Below are positions 1 to 7,115 of a stretch of 34,639 bases of DNA, in pieces. Numbering within the stretch: the stretch's first letter is position 1; each line of letters opens with the position of its first letter. This DNA comes from Pirellula sp. Its GTDB lineage: Bacteria; Planctomycetota; Planctomycetia; Pirellulales; Pirellulaceae. Both the position numbers and the translations under genes were made by a program. The stretch lies in the NCBI GenBank assembly GCA_021300015.1, contig JAJTFB010000040.1:1-34639 (forward strand), given 5' to 3'. A model generated the notes under the pieces. That model saw only the letters and a list, made by a program, of their open reading frames with translations. It was not told the origin of the DNA and did not search any database.

Positions 1-33
1 TGGCAGGTGCTGCCGGACCGTCGGACGGAAAAG

Positions 34-128
34 GCGGCGAATCATGCGATTAACCGAAGTCGCGGAGTCGTCGGTTTTGGCAATGGAAAATCAATCGCCG
101 CGACTCGGTTATCGCGGACGTTAGCAGT
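34..128 (+). other. attC-like imperfect inverted repeat (candidate integron cassette boundary)
   Basis: The arm at 46-65 pairs with 98-115: 18 base pairs with two unpaired bases, both on the left arm. The loop (66-97) is about 32 nt. Outside the stem lie GCGAAT on the left and GTTAGC (120-125) on the right, which resemble the R'' and R' boxes of integron attC sites. The GNAT start codon follows only a few bases after the right box, as in gene cassettes. Long imperfect palindromes with extrahelical bases are the hallmark of attC. The boxes do not match the strict consensus GTTRRRY, so this is an inference. No integron integrase lies in the window. Confidence 0.5.
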
Positions 129-129
129 C

Positions 130-666
130 ATGCAAGAGACAGTGCTGCCCCGCGAGTTTCCCGGTGGGCGCCTTCGGCGCTTGCGATCCTCCGACCGCGA
201 GGCGTTTCAAGCCTATCGCGGCATTCCTGAACTCGGACGCTATCAGGGATGGTCGCCCATGTCCGAGTCAGAATCGCTCAAGTTCCTCGACGAGATGAGC
301 CAAGCTCCCCTGTTTGTCGCCGGTCATTGGGTGCAGCTTGGCATCAGCGATCCGGCGACCGACCGCTTGGTCGGCGACATCGGCTTATATCTGTCAGAGG
401 ACAGTAGCATCGGGGAGGTTGGCTTCACGCTAGAGCCGTCTGCGCAGGGTCGCGGCATCGCGAGCAGAGCCGTCAGCGAAGCGCTGCAGTTGATGTTTTC
501 CGCCACCAATGTTGCACGAATCGTGGGCGTCACCGACGAGCGCAACCTGCCTAGCATTCGCCTTTTGGAGCGTCTTGGCTTCGAGTTTATGGAGAGCCGT
601 CGCGTTGTTTACCGTGGCAAGCCCTGCAAGGAACTGGTGTATGCGCTGCTCCGAGGTGACGGCTAA
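130..666 (+). CDS. GNAT-family N-acetyltransferase (RimJ/RimL-like)
   Basis: About 178 aa, a single Acetyltransf_3-type GNAT domain that transfers an acetyl group from acetyl-CoA to an amine; the substrate is unknown. The N-terminal half carries an early strand (LRRLRSSDREAFQAYRG) and the WSP motif. The acetyl-CoA pyrophosphate loop is visible as SAQGRGIASRAV, matching the Q/RxxGxG/A pattern. It is followed by the conserved N-x-x-S-I-R-L-L-E-R-L-G-F segment typical of the RimJ/RimL subgroup. The frame stays open upstream to base 7, but homology begins at the ATG at 130, and the upstream part overlaps the attC-like repeat, so 130 is preferred. It sits alone, with hairpins downstream. The context (attC-like site, recombinase remnants) suggests it arrived as a mobile cassette. 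Confidence 0.88.
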   Translation: MQETVLPREFPGGRLRRLRSSDREAFQAYRGIPELGRYQGWSPMSESESLKFLDEMSQAPLFVAGHWVQLGISDPATDRLVGDIGLYLSEDSSIGEVGFTLEPSAQGRGIASRAVSEALQLMFSATNVARIVGVTDERNLPSIRLLERLGFEFMESRRVVYRGKPCKELVYALLRGDG

Positions 667-680
667 GCAGATCGGAACGC

Positions 681-702
681 CAACCATCCGGGTTGATGGT
701 TG
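681..702 (+). terminator. Hairpin after the GNAT gene
   Basis: CAACCATC and GATGGTTG form a perfect 8-bp stem around a 6-nt loop, 14 nt after the GNAT stop codon. There is no T-run, so it is a terminator or mRNA-end structure candidate only. Confidence 0.4.
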
Positions 703-725
703 CAGATAATCTGAATGAGTAAGCC

Positions 726-741
726 TGCCCGTTGCCGGGCA
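726..741 (+). terminator. Second short GC-rich hairpin
   Basis: TGCCCG-TTGC-CGGGCA is a perfect 6-bp stem with a 4-nt loop. It lies between the GNAT gene and the convergent recombinase remnant, so it could serve either strand. No T-tract follows. Confidence 0.35.
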
Positions 742-762
742 CCCTCCCACACCACCAGCTAC

Positions 763-954
763 TCACACCTTCACCTTCTTCGCCCCTGCCGCCTTAGCAA
801 AATCATCCTAGGTCACCAGCAGGTAGCTCTGCTGCGCGATACGTGGTGAGTTGCCAAGCCAGGAACAAACCACATGCAGTGGGAACTCACGTTGCAATTC
901 GGTCTGTCTGCTAGCCCGCATCGAATGGAACAATCGTGGCCAGCCCGAGATTTT
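763..954 (-). pseudogene. C-terminal remnant of a tyrosine recombinase/phage-type integrase, with an in-frame TAG
   Basis: Read on the minus strand in the frame that ends at TGA (763-765), this encodes about 60 codons matching the catalytic C-terminus of planctomycete site-specific integrases. Visible are GWPRLFHSMRASRQTEL (the HxxR motif), then PLHVVCSWLGNSPRIA, then the catalytic tyrosine in QQSYLLVT, then a DDFAKAAGAKK tail. A TAG (808-810) interrupts the frame between VT and DDF, where the second remnant at 3023-3082 has GAG (Glu). Upstream of about 954 the homology is lost and no start is present. It is therefore a decayed 3' fragment of a mobile-element gene. The family call rests on the order H-x-x-R, WLGNS, Y, which I recognise; the exact subfamily is not known. 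Confidence 0.75.
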
Positions 955-1223
955 GCCGAGATAGCCATCAACCCATAAAATTCTTGCTCGGCTCGCAAGT
1001 GCCGGATATCATTCAACTCCGGGTCGAGCCAGACTTGCGTGATAGGCTGCGATGGTGCGGTCTACAGGTTTTATCTCGTTCTTTTATAGACAAGTTAGGC
1101 GATGGAGTGAAATGCGACCGATCGCATTCAGCAACGCAAAGTATGTCAAGACGCACCGAGTAGAGACTTTCCAGGGTCAGAGTCGGTGCTACTTTTGAAA
1201 ATGATGCATGGGAAGGAATGTTT
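955..1223. other. Intergenic stretch upstream of the EACC1-like/HELFH pair
   Basis: No convincing gene. It contains a dyad (1111-1128) and the presumed promoter of the following two-gene unit. Short open frames on both strands here have no recognisable homology and lack ribosome binding sites. Confidence 0.5.
1111..1128. promoter_or_regulatory. Operator-like dyad upstream of the two-gene module
   Basis: AATGCGA-CCGA-TCGCATT is a perfect 7-bp inverted repeat with a 4-nt spacer, about 95 bp before the ATG at 1224. Its size and position fit a repressor half-site pair or a short hairpin in the 5' leader. No regulator gene is adjacent, so its function is unknown. Confidence 0.35.
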
Positions 1224-1526
1224 ATGAACAACATCATGTGGACCGTAGGCGGCACGAAGGCAGACCTTGAAAACCTTTTGAAAGAGATACGGCAGTTCGA
1301 GAGCCAGAACGGTGGGAAACTAATCCCTGACGACAGCCAGCCTCGGCGACTGCCGTCCGACCCAGACGCTCCGATGGGCCAATTGGAGTGGTACGAGGTC
1401 GTTCTGGCGATCGCCACTAGCGCAGTCGGCAGCGGCTTGTATGAAGGCATCAAAGCTCAAATCAAAAAGCACGTAGCGGCGAAGCCCAACCAAGCGACCT
1501 TCACCGAAACCAAGCAAGACCAATGA
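1224..1526 (+). CDS. Small EACC1-like (effector-associated) protein, hypothetical
   Basis: 100 aa, no signal peptide. The N-terminal half looks like an alpha/beta unit (WTVGGTKADLENLLKEIRQF). A Pro/Asp-rich linker follows (PDDSQPRRLPSDPDAPMGQ), then a helix rich in Ala/Gly/Ser (VVLAIATSAVGSGLYEGIKA) and a basic polar tail. This layout resembles EACC1, the small constant component that NTP-dependent conflict systems place beside a variable effector. That assignment is my inference and is not secure. The first ATG is at 1218, but AAGGA lies 6 nt before the ATG at 1224, so 1224 is chosen. The stop overlaps the next start in ATGA (1523-1526), implying translational coupling with the HELFH protein and a shared function. 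Confidence 0.7.
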   Translation: MNNIMWTVGGTKADLENLLKEIRQFESQNGGKLIPDDSQPRRLPSDPDAPMGQLEWYEVVLAIATSAVGSGLYEGIKAQIKKHVAAKPNQATFTETKQDQ

Positions 1527-3004
1527 CCGGATACGAGTGGGACTTCCCGCCACTGCGTCACTCGCTCGGGACGCGGGCCACCTTCAGCCCGCTGACTTGT
1601 CTGATCGCGGCCCACCCGCTCGACCGAGCGACCGAACGGGCACGCATCGCCTCAGGTTCGCTCGTGGATGGCCTTGGGGGCAATGTCGCCTACTACCACG
1701 AGTTGTTCCATTGGGTTCAATTTCAGGCTTCTACGCTTGGCCAGTTCCTGCTCACCCTCCGCCACGCTCGGGACCAACTAGTCTATCAGTCCGCCCTCGA
1801 AGACCCGGCGTTCCGTGACACGCTGTTCGACCCGAAACGCAAATCGCCGGTTATCGCTTACGAAACGGCGGGCGAACCCGATCCGCGGTTCAGCTGTTCA
1901 ACCCACGAGCGCCTCGACCGCTATCGCGATGTGGAGGTTGTCCGCCGACTGTTCTACCGCCCGCACATGGTTGGCTACGAACTCTACCCGTTCGCCGTTG
2001 CAGTCGAGCGAGCATTGGAGCACGTCGGGGCGCTGGAGCAGGAGAGCGGCTATGGTGCCGGCCGGCCGGATCGCTCTTTCCGTGTCACCACGGGTGAGGC
2101 GGTCGATTTCGCGACCAGCACCGAATCGATCCTCGAACTCTCGGCGCTGGCTATGGAACTACTGATGCACCTGACGGCCAGGGAGATCGACATAGACCTA
2201 CTCCAATATGTTCTAAATCGAATCCAGGATGAGATCCGCGAGGTGAGGGCCTCGGCGCTGGCGTGTGTGGGGGGGGCGCTTTTGGACGAATTGCTGAAGA
2301 TGGCTCAGTCAGGCGACGGGACCGCCCTTTACGATACCGTCACTAAGATCGCTATTATATGCGATGTCGCCCTGAACCCGCCTCTGCCGCCGGTTTGCGA
2401 GGTCGCAGATACCATTGCCTTGGACGATGTCCTACCGACTTCACGCTTCGCACGCCTCCTTGCGGTTGCCCAATTGGGCGGGTCTGGTGATGAGTTTCAC
2501 CTCTCTCCCGATACAGTGACGAGGTATCGGGACCGTATCGCTCGGGACTCCGGATTAACTTACGCCGGCCCAGATCCAAGTCATACAACCCGTCCGTACC
2601 CATCTCTTCCAGACACAAAGGACTTACCCCGGTTTCACTGGCTGTTCCTGCGGGCTACGTCCGCTCGCTTCTTTGCTCTGCGGCGTGAGTTTCCGGAACT
2701 GCTGGTGTTCTTCGGCCCGCTCTTCTCCGGTTATCGCTCGGAACAGTTTACCGACGCGATCGAGTTGAACGACGAGAAATGGTTTTTGCCGCCCGCGTTC
2801 GAGGCTCCTGACGGCATCAAACCATGCGCTGCTGTCGAAACGGCCAAAGCGTTCATCCAGAGTTTGGCAGCGGACTTCTCCATGAACGATTTCGTCGCAC
2901 GTCCTGAGTTACTATCGCTTCCTCACTTTCCGAAGTCGGCACGAGCCGAGTTGATCGGTGCGGTTCAGGACTGGGTCACCCGGTTGCGTGTTCATTGCGG
3001 TTGA
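1523..3004 (+). CDS. Putative zincin-type metallopeptidase (HELFH motif), hypothetical
   Basis: 493 aa, soluble, no signal peptide or membrane segment. Residues 57-66 read YYHELFHWVQ. H59, E60 and H63 form the HExxH zinc-binding and catalytic motif, in the H-E-x-x-H-x-x-Q form seen in several uncharacterised putative peptidases. The downstream third zinc ligand cannot be assigned by eye. The remainder is mostly helical, with no other domain I recognise. It is translationally coupled (4-nt overlap) to the EACC1-like protein, consistent with an effector plus partner pair in which the peptidase would be the active component. The pair lies between two integrase 3' remnants, suggesting recent acquisition. 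An alternative is a housekeeping protein with a chance HExxH, but the surrounding HxxQ pattern argues against that. Confidence 0.75.
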   Translation: MTGYEWDFPPLRHSLGTRATFSPLTCLIAAHPLDRATERARIASGSLVDGLGGNVAYYHELFHWVQFQASTLGQFLLTLRHARDQLVYQSALEDPAFRDTLFDPKRKSPVIAYETAGEPDPRFSCSTHERLDRYRDVEVVRRLFYRPHMVGYELYPFAVAVERALEHVGALEQESGYGAGRPDRSFRVTTGEAVDFATSTESILELSALAMELLMHLTAREIDIDLLQYVLNRIQDEIREVRASALACVGGALLDELLKMAQSGDGTALYDTVTKIAIICDVALNPPLPPVCEVADTIALDDVLPTSRFARLLAVAQLGGSGDEFHLSPDTVTRYRDRIARDSGLTYAGPDPSHTTRPYPSLPDTKDLPRFHWLFLRATSARFFALRREFPELLVFFGPLFSGYRSEQFTDAIELNDEKWFLPPAFEAPDGIKPCAAVETAKAFIQSLAADFSMNDFVARPELLSLPHFPKSARAELIGAVQDWVTRLRVHCG

Positions 3005-3022
3005 TCAGTAAACTTTAGCGAG

Positions 3023-3082
3023 TCACCCCTCCACCATCACCTTCTTTGCCCCCGCCGCTCTCACAAAATCATCCTCGGTGAC
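3023..3082 (-). pseudogene. Second, shorter tyrosine-recombinase C-terminal remnant
   Basis: On the minus strand, VTEDDFVRAAGAKKVMVEG ends at TGA (3023-3025). This is the same C-terminal tail as in the remnant at 763-954, about 2.3 kb away and in the same orientation, with several synonymous and nonsynonymous differences. Homology stops exactly at 3082, where CCTAGG and a hairpin repeat begin. It is too short to be functional. Confidence 0.6.
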
Positions 3083-3086
3083 CTAG

Positions 3087-3176
3087 GAATTGAGAATGGA
3101 AAATTGAGAATGGAGAATTATTAAGAACACGCCGACCCGCATGGATTTCAATTCTCAATTCTCAATTCTCAATTCA
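3087..3176. repeat. Large hairpin made of short AATTGAGAA/TTCTCAATT units
   Basis: The left arm (3087-3121) carries two copies of a 14-bp AATTGAGAATGGA-type unit. The right arm (3149-3176) carries a run of TCTCAATT units in the complementary sense. The two arms can pair over about 28 nt with a few mismatches, with about 27 nt between them. It lies immediately next to the integrase remnant at 3023-3082. Confidence 0.7.
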
Positions 3177-3455
3177 GTTAGTAGGTTGGCGTTCTTCCAA
3201 CCCATCGCTGTGTTGGCTGCCGCTCGGTACTGCGGTGCGGCGACCACGTATTGACTCTTGTCGCCGAAGAGCAGGGAACCACGGAACACGCCGAATACAC
3301 GGAAGCATGACATAACACGGGAAGGCTTTATTTCCGTGTATTCGGTGTGTTCTGTGGTTAAAGGACGGATGAAGAAGTAAAGCCTCCACCGTCTGGCGAC
3401 AGGTGGCTACGTCCGGACAGGTGGCGACGGACACTATACGCTTCTAGCCTGTGCA
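3177..3455. other. Gene-free repeat-rich spacer
   Basis: No gene is supported. The stretch contains a 28-bp inverted repeat (3277-3359) and a duplicated ACAGGTGGC segment near 3398-3430. It separates the accessory region from the kinase gene. Confidence 0.6.
3277..3359. repeat. 28-bp inverted repeat (stem-loop)
   Basis: Arms 3277-3304 and 3332-3359 are reverse complements with only two mismatches, both of which allow G-T pairing on one strand. The loop is 27 nt. The arm sequence (CCGAATACACGGAA core) looks like a dispersed repeat element rather than a terminator, since no gene ends close by. Confidence 0.75.
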
Positions 3456-6104
3456 CTAGGTGCTGCAGAGCATGAGCGATTCGAGCCAATCGCGCCAATG
3501 ACGCAGCGAGATCGCGTCCATCGTGGGGATCCCAAGCGGAGGGACCGAAAGCTGCTTGTTGCCAGCCAGCCAAGTGATCGAACTATTGAGCATTCCGCTA
3601 GCATCGGTTTCCATAGTCAACTGCAACGGGTCGGCCTGCTCCCGTCCCGCAAAGCAGTTCTGCAAGTCGATGCTGGCCAAGCGGTTCCAATGGAGATTGC
3701 CCAAACGCGTCCCCTCGATGAACTGCAGCACCGGCTGCTGCTTGCCCTCCCGGCTGAAGCGAAGTGTACGGCTGATGGAATGGCCACTTGGCGTGTCTTT
3801 GGAAATCAGTACCTTCGGAGGATGGACATTTCCGTCCCGCTCTTGAATGATCAACCCGAAGTCGTAACTCGATGCACCAAAGGCCACGGGATTCTTGGCA
3901 TCCAACGGGGGCATCAAGTGGCGGGCTTGGACCGCTGCACCCCGAGCCAAATCGGTCGAACCCATCGGTATGACTTTCGCTTTCGGATGCACCAATGCCG
4001 TGATCCGCGAGAGCAACGTCGGAAGCCAACGCAGGTCGCCGATGACGATCAGCGTCTCGATTTGCCGACCATCGACACTCGCTCGGGCCATCGCCTCCTT
4101 GGCAAATAGCTCGCAGTCATCGACCAGATCATCCACCCAATCGGAAACTCGATCCCGCTCGACCGATCCTTCGAACTTGCCCTTTGGAAGCTCGATAATG
4201 AAGGGGACTTTGGCCGCGTGTCGCAGACGCTCAAAGGCCCGTTCCATCGTTCGCTGCAATTGAGAAGCTAGCCCCAGATTTTCCCGAGCGCTGATCCCAT
4301 GCTGCTTTTCGATCATCCCAGCGAGCCGCTTGGTTGCAACGTCGTACCACCGAACCGTGCCGCGACGAGAATCTCCGACCGCCCCGAGGGTTTGAACCCG
4401 CGTCGTGGTCGACTGCACAACCGAGGCCTCGCAGGCACTGCCGCTGAGCATCACAACCAAGATATTTTTCTGATAGTCCGTATCCCCACGAGCTTGGGCC
4501 AATCGGGCTTCGATTTCGCAATGGGCCAAAGCCGCCGCAAGAGGCTTATCGAGCAGTTGCAAAACTTCCAATCCAGCGATCGAGCAAGCGATTTTTGTGC
4601 TGAGGCGATGCATCTGGTCGTAGCAGCCCGGAACGGTCACAACCGCATGCGATGCGCTCGGGTATTTGCTCCGAGTCTGCAGGATGATTTGCCGCAGAAT
4701 ACTCGCGACGAGAACCTCGGGCGGAACCCGCCGTCCGCCGAAGGGTTTCTCCAGCATCGGCAAGCCATACCATCGCTGGATCCCATAGAAAATCTGCTCC
4801 GGATGCTGAACCCGCTGGTCGGCCGCTGCCGATCCGATCCTGACTAAACCTTGGTCGCTATAGACCATGTTCCTCAATTCGAGCAGCTCGCCATCCAAAG
4901 GGACTTGCTCGATTTTGAACTCCTGGTTGACGTAGCTCGAGCGTGAATGGACCATCCCCAAGTCGATTCCAAACGGACCGAAGGACTTCCGCGATGTCGA
5001 GGTTCCCTGGCCGATACTCGTAGGTCGTTCTCGCGTCGCACCCTCCCGCAAGTCCAGCTTGCGCGAATCCGACTTGCGACCCGAAAGCGAAGGTCCCGGA
5101 CGCTCGAGCAGACCGAGCTCGTAGAGTTTCTCAAGCAGATGATGGGCCGAAGGACACCGATCGACGACGTCCTTGGCCACGAGCCATTGAAAGATCGAAT
5201 CGAGCCTTAGGTCCAGATCGCTGCGCAACTCGTACAAAGCCGGAGGAGCCCTTCGCAACTGAGCCATGGCCGTCTGCATCACCTCCCCGGTGAACATCGG
5301 CCTGCCTATCAACAGATAAAAAAGCGTTGCGCCAAGCGAGTACAGATCCGTGCGGTAGTCGACCAGATCCGGCGTATTGATCTGCTCGGGAGACATGTAC
5401 TCGACGGTCCCGATCAGTTGGCTTTTACCCACCTCATTGGCGTTACCTAAATCGCGCAAGACCGCCAAACCGAAGTCGAGGATCTTCAAAGTCCCTTGCT
5501 GAGTGAGCATCATGTTGCCAGGTTTGATGTCCCGATGGACGATCCCCAAGCCGTGCGCGTACTCGAGCGCCACGGCTGCTTGCTCGATCACCTTGATCGC
5601 ATCGCTCCCACTCATCGGTCCCTGGATCCCTACGCGCTGCGCAAGCGATTCTCCTTGGATCAACTCCATAACCAAATAATGGACCGAGTTGGTTCGGGTC
5701 CGATGGCACCCGGCATCAAAGGCCGTGACAATGTTCGGATGCATCATCCGCCCCTGCGCACGGACCTCCGCATAAAACCGATCGACCGCTTGAGCGTCGG
5801 AAGAAAGGCGCTTCGGAAGAACCTTCACGGCAACCTCACGGTCCATCGTTCGATGACGGGCTCGGTAGACCTGACCCATACCACCGGCACCCAAACGGTC
5901 CAAGATGATGTACTCGCCTAAGACCGGCGCTCGGCGTTCCCTGGGTACCGATAATTCCGATGGCGATTCCGGTGGCGCATCAGATCCAAAATCGAACTCG
6001 AAATCCTCCTCGAGCGGCCAATTCCTAGGCGTCGACTCTCCAAAACCCATCGCGCGCGTGATGTCGGTGGGCTCCTTGCGATCCCCGGGAGTTTCGTTGC
6101 TCAT
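3456..6104 (-). CDS. Serine/threonine protein kinase fused to a degenerate Hsp70-like module
   Basis: 882 aa from the ATG at 6104; a TTG two codons upstream (6110) is an alternative start. Residues about 65-330 form a complete Hanks-type kinase: GAGGMGQVY loop, VAVK lysine (about 94), HRDIKPGN (190-197), DFG (210-212) and an SPEQ segment. Residues about 378-730 align in order with the Hsp70/DnaK ATPase domain: GIDLGMVHS, PEQIFYGIQRWYG, VPPEV, AVVTVPGCY, AGLEVLQLLDKPLAAALAH. About 740-850 resemble the Hsp70 beta-sandwich substrate domain. The phosphate-2 motif (DLGGGT in DnaK) reads MLSGSA and the adenosine motif (VGGxTRMP) reads IGDLRWLP, so ATP turnover by this half is doubtful. There is no membrane segment, so it is probably cytoplasmic. 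It is divergent from the ABC ATPase gene (140 bp apart). Confidence 0.9.
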   Translation of the reverse strand: MSNETPGDRKEPTDITRAMGFGESTPRNWPLEEDFEFDFGSDAPPESPSELSVPRERRAPVLGEYIILDRLGAGGMGQVYRARHRTMDREVAVKVLPKRLSSDAQAVDRFYAEVRAQGRMMHPNIVTAFDAGCHRTRTNSVHYLVMELIQGESLAQRVGIQGPMSGSDAIKVIEQAAVALEYAHGLGIVHRDIKPGNMMLTQQGTLKILDFGLAVLRDLGNANEVGKSQLIGTVEYMSPEQINTPDLVDYRTDLYSLGATLFYLLIGRPMFTGEVMQTAMAQLRRAPPALYELRSDLDLRLDSIFQWLVAKDVVDRCPSAHHLLEKLYELGLLERPGPSLSGRKSDSRKLDLREGATRERPTSIGQGTSTSRKSFGPFGIDLGMVHSRSSYVNQEFKIEQVPLDGELLELRNMVYSDQGLVRIGSAAADQRVQHPEQIFYGIQRWYGLPMLEKPFGGRRVPPEVLVASILRQIILQTRSKYPSASHAVVTVPGCYDQMHRLSTKIACSIAGLEVLQLLDKPLAAALAHCEIEARLAQARGDTDYQKNILVVMLSGSACEASVVQSTTTRVQTLGAVGDSRRGTVRWYDVATKRLAGMIEKQHGISARENLGLASQLQRTMERAFERLRHAAKVPFIIELPKGKFEGSVERDRVSDWVDDLVDDCELFAKEAMARASVDGRQIETLIVIGDLRWLPTLLSRITALVHPKAKVIPMGSTDLARGAAVQARHLMPPLDAKNPVAFGASSYDFGLIIQERDGNVHPPKVLISKDTPSGHSISRTLRFSREGKQQPVLQFIEGTRLGNLHWNRLASIDLQNCFAGREQADPLQLTMETDASGMLNSSITWLAGNKQLSVPPLGIPTMDAISLRHWRDWLESLMLCST

Positions 6105-6244
6105 AGCCAAAGGGTTCCCTATTCCGATCGTTTCGCGCCAGACGGCTTCCGGCCAAGCGGTTCTGCCGATGGACCATAAACTACCAGCAAAATGGACCGG
6201 CCCACCATCAACCGCTCCGGATTTTTAAGCTAAAATTCTATTCG

Positions 6245-7087
6245 ATGCATCCGAATCCACCAACAAAAACCGACCCAAGCTTTCCCATCCTCGACGTGGA
6301 AAATGTCTCGGTGGTACGTGGAAAAGCCAAATTGCTCGACGGCTTATCCCTGTCGATCGCCCTCGGAGAGCACACGGCCATCCTCGGACCCAACGGCTCA
6401 GGCAAATCGACTCTGCTCAAACTCCTGACCCGAAACCTGTATCCTTCCATTCTCGAAGGCCACCAGCCTGGAACCATCCGAATCTTCGGCCAAACCGAAT
6501 GGAACGTCTGGGACCTCCGCACCCGATTGGGGTTCGTCAGCGGAGAGATCGACCAACATTTTCACGCAGGCCGATCCGGCCGACTTACGGCCGAACAAGC
6601 TGTCTTAACCGGATTCTTTTCCAGCGAACTCGAGCCCGACCCGGAATTCATCACCGAATCGATGCGAACCGCCGCTCACCAAGCGATGGGCCTCATGGGA
6701 ATCGAACCGCTGGCCAAACGTACCCTCGGAACCATGTCCACCGGCGAACGCCGACGAACCCTCCTGGCCCGAGCCATCGCTCGGCGACCCCAAGCCCTGA
6801 TACTCGATGAACCGACGGCCGGTCTGGATCTGCTGGCCCAACGACAATTGCTCGACCACCTCGAAAAAATCGCCAAACAAGACACCACGCTAATCCTGGT
6901 AACCCATCAACTCAGCGAGGTCCTTCCCTGTATCCAAAACACGGTCCTCTTGAACCGAGGCTCGGTGGCTTGGAACGGCAGTACCGACGAGGCCATGCAC
7001 CCAGATCGACTCTCACGACTTTTTGGATGCCCGCTATCGGTCCAGAAATCTGACTCAGGCTACTGGCGCGTCGAACTGGTCAACTGA
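6245..7087 (+). CDS. ABC transporter ATP-binding protein
   Basis: 280 aa, a single ABC ATPase domain that couples ATP hydrolysis to transport or another process. Walker A is GPNGSGKST (about residues 49-57). The signature loop is MSTGERRR in place of LSGGQ. Walker B is ALILDEPT, followed by the D-loop region (AGLDLLAQRQ) and the switch histidine in LVTHQ. The layout resembles stand-alone ModF/iron-type ATPases (FGQTEWNVWDLRTRLGFVSGE). No permease or binding-protein gene is adjacent, so substrate and partner are unknown. The next gene is convergent. The start at ATG 6245 is the first in frame; no clear Shine-Dalgarno is seen. Confidence 0.9.
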   Translation: MHPNPPTKTDPSFPILDVENVSVVRGKAKLLDGLSLSIALGEHTAILGPNGSGKSTLLKLLTRNLYPSILEGHQPGTIRIFGQTEWNVWDLRTRLGFVSGEIDQHFHAGRSGRLTAEQAVLTGFFSSELEPDPEFITESMRTAAHQAMGLMGIEPLAKRTLGTMSTGERRRTLLARAIARRPQALILDEPTAGLDLLAQRQLLDHLEKIAKQDTTLILVTHQLSEVLPCIQNTVLLNRGSVAWNGSTDEAMHPDRLSRLFGCPLSVQKSDSGYWRVELVN

Positions 7088-7115
7088 TTGGACCCCATAA
7101 GCTCGGCGCTAGGGC

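Noticed and set aside
1..129. N-terminal extension of the GNAT gene from base 7
   Set aside because: The frame is open, but it overlaps the attC-like repeat and lacks GNAT homology; the ATG at 130 fits the family.
813..1016. 67-codon minus-strand open frame in the integrase remnant region
   Set aside because: It is in a different frame from the recognisable integrase tail and has no motif.
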